Positions 1 through 6,786 of a stretch of 64,000 nt of DNA are shown here, piece by piece (positions within the stretch are counted from its first letter, which is position 1; every line of letters begins with the position of its first letter). The stretch is from Nitrospira sp. UBA6493. Its GTDB lineage: Bacteria; Nitrospirota; Nitrospiria; Nitrospirales; Nitrospiraceae. The position numbers were made by a program, and so were the translations under genes. Below the pieces are notes generated by a model. The model had not been told where the DNA came from. It searched no databases and worked only from the letters and a program-made list of their open reading frames with translations. The stretch lies in the NCBI GenBank assembly GCA_002435325.1, contig DJMJ01000028.1:16949-80948 (forward strand), written 5' to 3'.

Positions 1-7
1 CTGGCCG

Positions 8-352
8 ATGAAGGTGACCATCGACCTCCGCACAGAGGGTGGGGCGGTTGTCTTATCCTCGACGAAACGCATGCCCTGGTGTTCCGCGATCCTGACCGGC
101 GCCTGGTTTGCCATCGTGGGGCTCGGCACCGTTGCAACCTTGATCAGTTACGGGATCGAGGGGGGCTTATCCAGCTCGGGCGACGTGCTGATGGGCGCGG
201 GCATTTTTACCCTGGGCGCGTTCTTCTTCTTTTCCGGTCTGGTGACGGTGGTGATGGCCTACCGGATGGAGAATAGCCGGCTGGCGCGTGTGTCCCAGGA
301 ACTGTACGAGGCCCTGACGGGTGCGGCGCCTGCTCCTGCGACTACGCGGTAA
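8..352 (+). CDS. small two-helix membrane protein, unknown function
   Basis: No family is recognised. The 114-residue product has two hydrophobic stretches, about residues 23-48 and 60-85, separated by a short Gly/Ser-rich loop, and a soluble C-terminal tail ending in Ala/Pro. It is probably a small inner-membrane protein. The ATG lies seven bases from the window edge, so an upstream start cannot be excluded. Its last 11 bases overlap the convergent gene that ends at 342. Confidence 0.6.
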   Translation: MKVTIDLRTEGGAVVLSSTKRMPWCSAILTGAWFAIVGLGTVATLISYGIEGGLSSSGDVLMGAGIFTLGAFFFFSGLVTVVMAYRMENSRLARVSQELYEALTGAAPAPATTR

Positions 353-686
353 ACAATCCTAAAAAGTGGTCGTACTCGGCGGGCAGGGCGATGGCGGCCC
401 GGTTGCGGGCCAGTCCGGCAATGATGCCGCGATGCTTCTTGCCGAGTCCGGACGTGTCGAAGGCCGTCCGGAACTGCTGCCATTTCGCAGCCGAATCAGC
501 CGCGATCCTGGCTTGCTCTTCTTTCGGAAGGGCATGGACGGCGGTCGTCAACGCGCGAATCGCCTTCTCCACGCTTTCATAGGGCGGGGCCAGTTTCAGC
601 TGCGCGTAAAACGTTTCGAGGTGCGCCCGAAATTCCTCGCGCAGATCGTGTAGCTGGGTGGATGGTGGAGAAATCGGTTCAGACAT
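342..686 (-). CDS. hypothetical soluble helical protein
   Basis: A 114-residue protein with no signal peptide or membrane segment. It is rich in Ala, Glu, Lys and Arg and looks almost entirely alpha-helical, with a central segment around residues 40-75 that could form a helical hairpin. No motif links it to a known family, so no function is proposed. It is convergent with, and overlaps by 11 bases, the membrane-protein gene ending at 352, and is divergent from the lipoprotein gene at 776. Confidence 0.6.
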   Translation of the reverse strand: MSEPISPPSTQLHDLREEFRAHLETFYAQLKLAPPYESVEKAIRALTTAVHALPKEEQARIAADSAAKWQQFRTAFDTSGLGKKHRGIIAGLARNRAAIALPAEYDHFLGLFTA

Positions 687-775
687 TGTGCTGCGGCGAA
701 TGATACGGCATGATAGCGTGATCTGACAACAGGCGGCTCGGTATTATCGGCATTATTCTACGCAAGGAGGTCAGG

Positions 776-1261
776 ATGAGACGTATGCAATGGGTGGCAC
801 TCTCGTTTGCGAGTTTGTTGGTATTGGGCGGCTGTTCGGGCCATCACCATCACCACGGGATGATGGAGGGCGGCAAGAGCGACGCCTATTGGCAGAAGGG
901 GCAGCAGGACATGGCGGGCTTGATCGACCGCACCGTGAAAGACCCGGAGAAGGCCAAGCAAGTGAACGCCATCGTCGGCGAGATCGTCGCGGAACTGAAG
1001 GCGGGCCGCGAGCGGGAGCGCACGGCGCATCGGCAGCTCTACGCGCTCAATGCCAATTACGCGGCGACGCCGGAAGAGTTCACCAAGGTGATGGACGAGG
1101 CCAATAACCAGCGCATGGGCACCTCGTCGAAGATTCTCGGACTGCGCTTCAAGATGAAAGATCTGATGACGGCCGACGAGTGGAAGGCATTGTCCGATAA
1201 AATGCTGTTGTACAGCAGCCGGTATCAGCACGGGAGCGAAGGCCCGAAGACAGGATACTAG
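776..1261 (+). CDS. His-rich lipoprotein, Spy/CpxP-like
   Basis: A 161-residue protein with a lipoprotein signal peptide: charged MRRMQ start, hydrophobic core, and lipobox LGGC with the acylated Cys near residue 20. Directly after the Cys comes SGHHHHHGMM, a run of five histidines likely to bind metal. The rest is charged and helical, resembling periplasmic metal-sensor or chaperone proteins of the Spy/CpxP/ZraP type; that link rests on overall character, not a diagnostic motif. The start is secured by a near-perfect Shine-Dalgarno AAGGAGGT at 764-771, four bases before the ATG. It overlaps by four bases the convergent gene ending at 1258. Confidence 0.75.
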   Translation: MRRMQWVALSFASLLVLGGCSGHHHHHGMMEGGKSDAYWQKGQQDMAGLIDRTVKDPEKAKQVNAIVGEIVAELKAGRERERTAHRQLYALNANYAATPEEFTKVMDEANNQRMGTSSKILGLRFKMKDLMTADEWKALSDKMLLYSSRYQHGSEGPKTGY

Positions 1262-2286
1262 GTTTTTGCCGGCGCGGCTGTGAGCGGCATGGGCGCCCAG
1301 CTCGTGCCGCCGTCGGTCGAGTGGTAGAGGCCGCTGCCGTTGGTGCCGACAAAGAGGTCTTGGGGATTCTTGGGGCTCATGGCCAGCGAACGGATGTTCA
1401 AGGACGTGAGCCCCGCATTCATCGCCTGCCAGGTTTTCCCGCTATCGGGACTTTTCCAGACCCCGCCCGGTCCGCCGAGATACAGCTGAGCCGGTTGTGC
1501 CGGGTCAATCAGCAGGCTGCTGACAAAGGGATCTTGCAGCCCTTGGCCGATCCGTTCCCATGATTGCCCGCCGTTCGCGGTGCGGAAGAGGCCTTTGGTC
1601 GTCCCGGCATAGACCACGTCCGGCGTGACCGGATCGATGGCAATCGCATTCACCCCCAGCGCCATCGCGCCCATCAGTTCCGTCTCGGGGATGAGGCCGG
1701 TGTTGATCTTCTTCCACGAGGCCGCGCCGTCGTCCGATCGATAGACGCCTCCGGTGGTGCCTGCGTAGAGGATGCGGGGATTTGTCGGGTGAATGGCGAT
1801 CGACACGACAATGTGCACTTCTTTCATGCCCGCCATCCGCTCTTCCCATTCACGCCCGCCGTCTTTCGTGGAGAAGACGCCCACGGTGGTGGCGATGTAG
1901 ATCTGCTCGTGATTGGTTGAATCAAACACGAATTGATTGATAAAAGAGACGTGTTCCTTGAGCCCGACGTTGTGGGGAAGCCAATGCTGCCCGCCGTCCG
2001 GGCTCTTGTAGACGGCGTCGGCCATGGTGCCGGCATAGATCGTAGCCGGAAACTGCGGGTCGATCGCCAGCGTCGTCACGCGGCGCGCGCTGAAACTCGG
2101 GAACCGCTCCCATGACGCACCGGCATCGCGGGACTTGTAGACCGCGTCGTTCGTGGCGACGTAGAGGATTTGCGTACTGGTCGGGTGCAGCGCGATCGAG
2201 ACAATCGACTCGCTCTCTTTCTCGCAGCCGAGGCTGAAGAGGAGAAGGGCAAGCGACGCCAATCTGAATGCGGTACGAATCAGCAT
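1258..2286 (-). CDS. beta-propeller lipoprotein, Ycf48/BNR-repeat type
   Basis: From the ATG at 2286 this is a 342-residue lipoprotein: MLIRTAFRLASLALLLF signal with lipobox FSLGC, then KESES. The mature part is a series of about six repeats carrying the Asp-box pattern S/T-x-D-x-G-x-x-W (SRDAGASW, SPDGGQHW, TKDGGREW, SDDGAASW, TANGGQSW, SPDSGKTW, STDGGTSW). Each repeat follows a segment of the type hP-x-x-P-x-x-hYAGT. This is the architecture of the YCF48/sialidase-like beta-propellers. The protein probably sits at the outer or inner membrane facing the periplasm as a scaffold or assembly factor; the exact role cannot be read. The frame is open to 2388, but the lipoprotein signal favours 2286 (ATG at 2307 also possible). 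Confidence 0.82.
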   Translation of the reverse strand: MLIRTAFRLASLALLLFSLGCEKESESIVSIALHPTSTQILYVATNDAVYKSRDAGASWERFPSFSARRVTTLAIDPQFPATIYAGTMADAVYKSPDGGQHWLPHNVGLKEHVSFINQFVFDSTNHEQIYIATTVGVFSTKDGGREWEERMAGMKEVHIVVSIAIHPTNPRILYAGTTGGVYRSDDGAASWKKINTGLIPETELMGAMALGVNAIAIDPVTPDVVYAGTTKGLFRTANGGQSWERIGQGLQDPFVSSLLIDPAQPAQLYLGGPGGVWKSPDSGKTWQAMNAGLTSLNIRSLAMSPKNPQDLFVGTNGSGLYHSTDGGTSWAPMPLTAAPAKT

Positions 2287-2816
2287 GACAGGCCTGGACC
2301 TAATCATAGGCGTTGTTGTTGAGTCAAGAAGAAGGGGAGGGGAGGGAGGCGTGGTCTGGGTGATCTCCCTTGCTCGCGCCCCGCGCACGCGGGATCAATC
2401 GAAGTATCAAATTAGGGGCGGTGCTCGGTTCATGCGCGCAGTGGGAAACCACCCAGGCCACGCCTCGAAATGATGACAAAGAGAGTAACGTGAGGGGGAA
2501 GGAAGGTGAGGAGCCGGCCGGCAAGTCTCTGTGCTCGGGGAACGCGCGCAGTGGAGACTCCGCCAGCCGCCTCGCTGAAAGGGGGAATAATGGAGAGCCT
2601 TTGTTCTAACTGGATCTATTTCATGGGTGGTGTTATGCAGATCCGCAAAACACCCGTGATAAGGCGTCAATCGGGCACAACTCATTGAACGCGCGTCGGC
2701 TATGGCGTATTGTTCACGAACTAAAGCAGCGTGTTATACGGACAGAAATGGGCAGGTCCCGCTCTTATGCGGATCGGCCCCAACATTGTTATTTGCTTCA
2801 ATGGAACTCTGAGACC
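2287..2816. other. gene-free stretch before the cassette array
   Basis: About 530 bases without a convincing gene. Short frames exist on both strands but none has a ribosome-binding site or recognisable product. It contains a purine-rich segment just upstream of the propeller lipoprotein, the pair of imperfect 30-bp direct repeats at 2421 and 2531, and two integrase core-like heptamers, GTTATGC at 2632-2638 and GTTATAC at 2733-2739. The second may be the recombination boundary of the first gene cassette. Confidence 0.5.
2421..2560 (+). repeat. two imperfect direct repeats, 110 bp apart
   Basis: The 30-base segments at 2421-2450 and 2531-2560 both begin GTGCTCGG and share AxGCGCGCAGTGG (x is T or C). 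They differ at only a few positions across the first 25 bases, and similarity then fades. The offset is exactly 110 bases. A more degenerate relative (TGCTCGCG followed by GCGCACGCGGGA) may lie around 2370-2395. Such elements look like dispersed intergenic repeats rather than coding sequence; genome-wide copy number cannot be judged here. Confidence 0.55.
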
Positions 2817-3356
2817 ATGTAGCACAACTTCGAGAATCTCAAAGCACACATCCTGCCATTGTCCGAGTCGTCCACTTTTCACGTAGCAAAGACCGAATGG
2901 AAGCTCGTTGGAGTCGAACTGCACGATGACTGGGACAACTGTCCGTGCGGCAAGGAAATCAAAGAAATTTGCTTCATCGAAAACCAGCGGAACGGTAACC
3001 GCACTCATGTTGGCAACGTCTGCGTCGATCAATTCATTGGTATCGAAACTGGCAATCTATTCGCGGGACTGAAGCGGATCGTGATTGACGAAAGGGCAAA
3101 TGCAAGCGAAGACCTCATCGAGCATGTTTTTCGTTTGGGATACATTTTCGAGAACGAATACAAATTCCTCATGGATACTCGACGGAAGCGTAACTTATCC
3201 GACAAGCAGGTCGGTTGGAAAATCAAAATCAATCGCAGAATCATCAACAAGACAGTCGTGCGTCAGAATTGCAAATAACAAAGCGGTCAACCCGAGCGGC
3301 GGTTCAGGCGTTTTTGAAATCAGAGGTTCTTGGCAGCCGCCGGGTTACCCTGGTCG
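2734..3356 (+). mobile_element. probable integron gene cassette 1
   Basis: The proposed cassette runs from the crossover point in the core-like heptamer GTTATAC (2733-2739) to the crossover point G/T at 3356/3357 in the attC site. It carries one gene whose stop codon overlaps the first attC core box, the usual compact layout of cassettes. A test that uses the sequence itself agrees: the first core box of a cassette's attC should be complementary to that cassette's head. The reverse complement of AAATAAC (3273-3279) is GTTATTT, matching GTTATAC at five of seven positions. The right boundary is strong and the left one weaker. Confidence 0.5.
2859..3278 (+). CDS. cassette-borne conserved protein with broken start
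   Basis: The product contains a conserved-looking core, DDWDNCPCGKEIKEICFI, then THVGNVCVDQFIGI, with two CxC/C-type positions that could bind zinc. I associate this pattern with hypothetical proteins carried by gene cassettes, from memory. The reading frame is open from 2823, and the residues before the listed start (HNFENLKAHILPLSESS) look like authentic protein. Immediately before them is ATG at 2817 followed by TAG at 2820, so the natural start is followed at once by a stop. Translation could begin only at the poor TTG at 2859, which lacks a ribosome-binding site. Either the gene is recently inactivated or it makes a shortened protein of 139 residues. The stop TAA (3276-3278) lies inside the attC core box. 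Confidence 0.6.
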   Translation: MSESSTFHVAKTEWKLVGVELHDDWDNCPCGKEIKEICFIENQRNGNRTHVGNVCVDQFIGIETGNLFAGLKRIVIDERANASEDLIEHVFRLGYIFENEYKFLMDTRRKRNLSDKQVGWKIKINRRIINKTVVRQNCK

Positions 3357-3362
3357 TTAGGC
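3273..3362 (+). other. integron attC recombination site
   Basis: A 90-bp imperfect inverted repeat with the parts expected of an attC. The 3' core box is GTTAGGC (3356-3362), fitting GTTRRRY, and the 5' core box is AAATAAC (3273-3279). Between them, GGTCAACCC (3285-3293) pairs with GGGTTACC (3342-3349) leaving one unpaired C, the single extrahelical base typical of the L box. GGCGG (3298-3302) pairs with CCGCC (3337-3341), enclosing a loop of about 34 bases. The combination of core boxes, one extra base in one arm and overlap with the upstream stop codon is hard to obtain by chance. Confidence 0.78.
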
Positions 3363-3386
3363 CAACAGATTTTGGAGAACTATCAA

Positions 3387-3734
3387 ATGAAAATGGTTTA
3401 CTTCTCTCTCGCTATTCTACTGGCAGGTTGCGCATCAAACTCAGGGGTTATTCCTATTGGGCCAGACACGTTTATGGTTTCTCGCCAAGCCGCTACTGGT
3501 TTTTCAGGTTCTGGAACCCTGAAAGCAGAAGCGTTTCAAGAGGCAAATCAATATTGCCTGAGTCAACACAAGAAGCTGCAAGTGGTAAATACAACTGAGG
3601 CTCAGCCTCCATTCGTTTTTGGCAATTTCCCAAAGGCGGAAGTGCAGTTTATGTGCCTCGACGCCAACGATTCTGAGCTTGTCCGTCCGAAGCTGAGGAA
3701 AGAGGCTGATACCGTAATTGAAATCCGGAAGTAG
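3387..3734 (+). CDS. small cassette-encoded lipoprotein
   Basis: From the ATG at 3387 (GGAGA at 3374-3378, eight bases upstream) the protein is 115 residues, with signal MKMVYFSLAILL and lipobox LAGC followed by ASNSG. The mature domain has the pattern GPDTFMVSRQAATGFSG, then A..F..ANQYCLSQHKKL and a C-terminal CLD. It resembles small lipoproteins of unknown function that combine a short beta sheet and one helix with paired cysteines; this is from memory, not a search. The frame is open upstream to 3330, but that would run through the attC site, so 3387 is preferred. It is the only gene of cassette 2. Confidence 0.68.
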   Translation: MKMVYFSLAILLAGCASNSGVIPIGPDTFMVSRQAATGFSGSGTLKAEAFQEANQYCLSQHKKLQVVNTTEAQPPFVFGNFPKAEVQFMCLDANDSELVRPKLRKEADTVIEIRK

Positions 3735-3754
3735 GACTATGGCTCCGATCAAGC

Positions 3755-3833
3755 GACCTAATATTGCGGTCGAGAGGGACGCTCTGCAAATGGGCTTCGC
3801 CCTCACGCTCTGCGTCCCTCTCCTTGAACTTTA
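3755..3833 (+). other. degenerate attC-like inverted repeat
   Basis: GACCTAAT (3755-3762) resembles a 5' core box and is followed by an 11-bp perfect stem, GAGAGGGACGC (3772-3782) with GCGTCCCTCTC (3812-3822). The loop itself contains GGGC-TTC-GCCC. The expected GTTRRRY box downstream is only vaguely present (ACTTTAGA, 3829-3836). The hairpin could instead be a transcription terminator, but no T-run follows, and its position right behind a cassette gene favours a decayed attC. Confidence 0.5.
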
Positions 3834-3921
3834 GAACGCTCCCCATGGAATACTTATCGCTGTCCAGAAACAAGCAGAGGGGGCAGGCCCCGGTTATGTC
3901 TCACGTAGACAGACAGCCGCG

Positions 3922-4263
3922 TTAGTGCATCTCGTTCAGCATGTGGGTCACGGCGGTTTCCAGCGTCGGCAGCTTGTGCTGAACGACATCCCATACGATT
4001 TCGCCGTCGATCCCAAAGTATTCGTGAATCAGAATATCTCGAAGCCCGGCGATCTTTTTCCAGTTGATACCGGGAGCACGCTTGCGAGCGTCATCGGGGA
4101 GGTGTTTCGCGGCTTCTCCGATCACTTCCAGATTTCGCACAACCGCATCAAAGGTTTTGTCGTCTTGCAGGAAGTCCTGAAGAGAGAGTCCACTCGTATA
4201 CGATTTCACTTTCAGGATTGCGGAAAGAATGTCTTCGAGGTAGACCCTAAAGTCCCTGGGCAT
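3922..4263 (-). CDS. hepT: HepT-like HEPN ribonuclease toxin
   Basis: A 113-residue alpha-helical protein with the HEPN active-site motif R-x4-H-x-Y, seen as RDILIHEYFGID near residues 78-89. It follows the family pattern LEVIGEAAKHLPDDAR then INWKKIAGLRD. HepT proteins are RNases neutralised by a partner MNT nucleotidyltransferase that adds AMP to the toxin. That partner is the upstream gene, whose end overlaps this start by 17 bases, giving the usual antitoxin-then-toxin operon. The ATG at 4263 is chosen because upstream codons are antitoxin sequence read in another frame. The pair borders the cassette array, so horizontal acquisition is likely. Confidence 0.88.
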   Translation of the reverse strand: MPRDFRVYLEDILSAILKVKSYTSGLSLQDFLQDDKTFDAVVRNLEVIGEAAKHLPDDARKRAPGINWKKIAGLRDILIHEYFGIDGEIVWDVVQHKLPTLETAVTHMLNEMH

Positions 4264-4549
4264 AAACGGTTTCACGTTGGATGGTGGAGCGGAGCCGGGG
4301 CTTGATCGTGTTGGCCAACACGAGATCGACTCGGCATCCGAAAAGGTCTTCCAGGAAGGTCTTGAGGTCCATATAACCGTCGAACGACTTTTCCGTGAAT
4401 TCAACGACGAAATCCAGATCGCTGCTTGGCGTGGTTTCCCCCCGAGCGCAGGAGCCAAAGAGCCCTAGTCGGCAGACGCCGAACCGCTTAAGCGTGTCCC
4501 GGTTTTTCTCAAGGAGCGTGAGCACTTCTGCGCTGGTCCGTATCATCAT
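4247..4549 (-). CDS. mntA: MntA-like nucleotidyltransferase antitoxin
   Basis: A 100-residue minimal nucleotidyltransferase. The fold signature G-S-x10-D-x-D is present as GSCARGETTPSSDLD at about residues 32-46, followed by a third acidic position in RVDLVLA. The segment VCRLGLFGS is the usual beta strand before the motif. Family members act as antitoxins by AMPylating the HEPN toxin at the Tyr of its R-x4-H-x-Y motif. It is the first gene of a two-gene unit with hepT. Upstream is about 220 bp of non-coding sequence containing a run of ten G residues. Confidence 0.88.
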   Translation of the reverse strand: MMIRTSAEVLTLLEKNRDTLKRFGVCRLGLFGSCARGETTPSSDLDFVVEFTEKSFDGYMDLKTFLEDLFGCRVDLVLANTIKPRLRSTIQRETVYAQGL

Positions 4550-4692
4550 GCGATCTTTCTCGCTTATTGCCGGCAGAGTTCGCCCATAGTGTCGCCTCGC
4601 CGATCAATTAAATCAATTCCACAGTAATGCTTTTCCCCCTATCCTGCAAGGAGAAGATGTGGTTGCGATCGACTTCTGCCGTCGCCAAGTTC

Positions 4693-4702
4693 GGGGGGGG
4701 GG
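4693..4702 (+). repeat. G10 homopolymer tract in intergenic DNA
   Basis: Ten consecutive G residues lie about 145 bp upstream of the mntA start and 70 bp from the 3' end of the secreted lipocalin-like gene. Tracts of this length are prone to slippage and could vary in length between cells. No promoter element could be aligned with it confidently, so any regulatory role is open. Confidence 0.5.
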
Positions 4703-4771
4703 TAGGTATAGATGGTGAATCGCATGAATCCATTGGCCATGCAGACTAGCGCAATGCCACTCAACAACTTG

Positions 4772-5911
4772 TCACATCTTCTTATCAATGCGCTCCGCAT
4801 AGCCCGTCAATTCGACGTAGCCCTGGCCTATAACCGCTTGGCCTTTTTCGGTTCCCTCCACCGAGACTGCTCCCTCCCAATAGGTGACTTGCGTGCTGCG
4901 GCTTGTGCGTAACTCCTGATCGGCCAGGAGTGGGGTCAATTTCAACGAGAGGTCGAGTGAGGGAATCGCAACCTGCCAGCGGTGGGGATAGGTGGCTTTG
5001 CTCGCCGGGCTGGTCCAGGTATCGAGGGGCGTCAGTTGGATGTCCGAGGCAGACAGGTGTTGGGTGTGGCCGTCAGGGAAAACGAGCGTGCCGCTGGAGG
5101 CTGGGTCGGACGAGCCATCGGCTCGGCGCAGGCGGTAGACCATCAGTTCCCGGTTGTCGGCGAGTTGTATGCTGAACCAATCCCATCCAACGAGATCCGC
5201 GCTCAGGTCCGCCGAGCCGAACTCGTGGTCCATCCAACTGGTGCCGGTCACTGTGTAGGTCTGTGTGCCGAGGGTAAGGGTGCCTGCGGTCTTGAGGCGC
5301 GTGAAGGAATAGTAGTGCGAGGCCTGGCCTGCCGCCGCGCCTTTTTTGCTGATACCCTGCTCGCCATGAATGACCAGCGGCTTAAGGGGAGAGAGTGTCA
5401 GGGAGAGTGCCATGCCATCGGCTCGCGCATCGAGAGTCTGCTGATCGTCAGGCTTCTCAGATGATTCAGCGCGCCATTGGTCCAGCCAGACGCGCAGATG
5501 GCCGGAGTCGGCACCGGCCTTGCCCAATCCGCCGCGGCTGATTCGATCACGAAAATGGAACTGTTCTTTGGACACATCGGTGATGGCGACATGCGCAAGA
5601 TAGAGTTGATCCACAGACCAGCGGGAGGGCTTGGTGTGGATCTGATCCGGCCGGATGCCGCGCCGGAAAAAGGTGAGTTCGTAGCCGAAGCGGCGGCCCT
5701 CTGCCGTCTCCAGATGGCCAGTGTAGTACCACCATTCGGTGCGGAAGGCCTCGTGGGCTCCGTGGTCGCGCGGAAACTCATAGCGATAGCCTTCTTGGGC
5801 AAACCGGAACGAGGTGTCAGAGTTGTCGGTGGCCGTTACTGAGGGAGAGGCACTGACCAACCAGACCAGGGCCAGGAGGAGCCGGGTGACGGTGGTCTTT
5901 GTAGGAATCAT
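4772..5911 (-). CDS. secreted CrtC/AttH lipocalin-like hydrolase family protein
   Basis: A 379-residue protein with a signal peptide (about residues 1-27: basic MIPTKTTVTR, hydrophobic LLLALVWLVSA). The mature part carries motifs of the AttH/CrtC family: EWWYYTGHL (59-67), FGYELTFFRRG, LYLAHVAITD, GTSWMDHEFGS, GWDWFSIQL, and a C-terminal YWEGAVSVEG with GQGYVELTGY. The family includes carotenoid 1,2-hydratases and many secreted proteins of unknown substrate, built as two lipocalin-like barrels. The usual annotation is putative secreted hydrolase or iron-regulated protein; no carotenoid genes are nearby, so a hydratase function is not asserted. It stands alone, with promoter space upstream to the LON-domain gene. 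Confidence 0.85.
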   Translation of the reverse strand: MIPTKTTVTRLLLALVWLVSASPSVTATDNSDTSFRFAQEGYRYEFPRDHGAHEAFRTEWWYYTGHLETAEGRRFGYELTFFRRGIRPDQIHTKPSRWSVDQLYLAHVAITDVSKEQFHFRDRISRGGLGKAGADSGHLRVWLDQWRAESSEKPDDQQTLDARADGMALSLTLSPLKPLVIHGEQGISKKGAAAGQASHYYSFTRLKTAGTLTLGTQTYTVTGTSWMDHEFGSADLSADLVGWDWFSIQLADNRELMVYRLRRADGSSDPASSGTLVFPDGHTQHLSASDIQLTPLDTWTSPASKATYPHRWQVAIPSLDLSLKLTPLLADQELRTSRSTQVTYWEGAVSVEGTEKGQAVIGQGYVELTGYAERIDKKM

Positions 5912-6093
5912 CTCACGAACAGCCAGAGTGGCACAGTCGGCGCGGCGTGGAAATTAATTTGACCACTGCCTTATAGCATGCGGATTGCCGCGTTCACAAA
6001 TCGCCTGTATTGAAGGGGCGTTTTGGCCTCTGTGATGCGGGAAAGGCACTGTCCATCGTCGTTGACAATTTTCACAACTCTCGGCTATCGTGA

Positions 6094-6786
6094 GTGATGC
6101 AAATCGGCCACGAGCGTGAACAGCCTCACCGCGATCCCCACGAACAGCAGGCGCCATTTCAGATTCCTGAACGGATGCCCGTGTTCGCGTTGCCGAACGT
6201 GGTGTTCTTTCCGCGCACCTATCTTCCGCTCCATATCTTCGAGCCGCGGTACCGCCAGATGGTGGTCGATGCCTCAGCCGGCGGGCAGTGCATCACGATG
6301 GCGCTGCTGAAAGAAGGCTGGGAAGAGGACTATTACGGCAACCCGCCGATCTATTCCATCGGCTGTATCGGCCGGTTGGTGAGTGTGCAGCCCATGGCCG
6401 ATGGCCGGTCGAATATTTTGTTGCAAGCGTTGGAGCGCTGCGAAATCCGGCAGGAGTATTTCGAGAAGCCTTACCGGGAAGCGACGGTTTCCGTACTGGG
6501 TTCCGGCGTCGAGCCGACGCTGGCTCCCGAGGTGCGGCAGGCGCTCATGGCGGTGTTAGAGCAATATCTCCGGGCCCGCGAAGAAGCGGCGACCTGGGAA
6601 AGCATGTTCCGCAACGATGTCAGTGACGAGATCCTGGTGAATACGCTCTCCACGTACTTGGAGTGCACACCGTTGGAAAAACAATTTCTGTTAGAAGCTG
6701 AAGGTCTCCACCAGCGGGCGCGCCGGCTGAACGACCTCATACAATTCATGATTCATGATCAGCACGGCGCGAAGGGCTGGGGGTAA
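6094..6786 (+). CDS. LON substrate-binding (PUA-like) domain protein
   Basis: A 230-residue protein consisting only of the N-terminal domain of Lon protease. PVFALPNVVFFPRTYLPLHI is followed by FEPRYRQMV, then the strand pattern IGCIGRLVSVQPMADGRSNI, and a helical C-terminal half up to LNDLIQFMI. The AAA and protease domains of Lon are absent, so it is a stand-alone LON domain protein, a group whose molecular role is poorly known but may involve peptide or protein binding. Its stop TAA is directly followed by the ATG of the ABC transporter gene with no gap, so the two are translationally coupled. Confidence 0.85.
   Translation: MMQIGHEREQPHRDPHEQQAPFQIPERMPVFALPNVVFFPRTYLPLHIFEPRYRQMVVDASAGGQCITMALLKEGWEEDYYGNPPIYSIGCIGRLVSVQPMADGRSNILLQALERCEIRQEYFEKPYREATVSVLGSGVEPTLAPEVRQALMAVLEQYLRAREEAATWESMFRNDVSDEILVNTLSTYLECTPLEKQFLLEAEGLHQRARRLNDLIQFMIHDQHGAKGWG

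Larger units (their letters stand above)
3357..3833 (+). mobile_element. probable integron gene cassette 2
   Basis: It starts at the crossover in the attC of cassette 1 (TTAGGCCAAC) and contains a single small lipoprotein gene followed by an inverted-repeat site. The complementarity test again fits: the head GTTAGGCC predicts GGCCTAAC at the start of this cassette's own attC, and GACCTAAT is found at 3755-3762, six of eight identical. The right boundary is uncertain because the 3' core box is degenerate. No integrase gene is in the window, so the pair is best described as an attC cluster lacking an integrase. Confidence 0.5.

Noticed and set aside
2604..2739. A further full attC ending at GTTATAC
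   Set aside because: TTCTAAC at 2604-2610 could be a core box, but no paired L boxes were found in between; only a boundary heptamer is proposed.
3755..3833. Intrinsic terminator after the cassette lipoprotein
   Set aside because: The stem is strong but lacks a following T-run, and a 5' core-box match points to attC.
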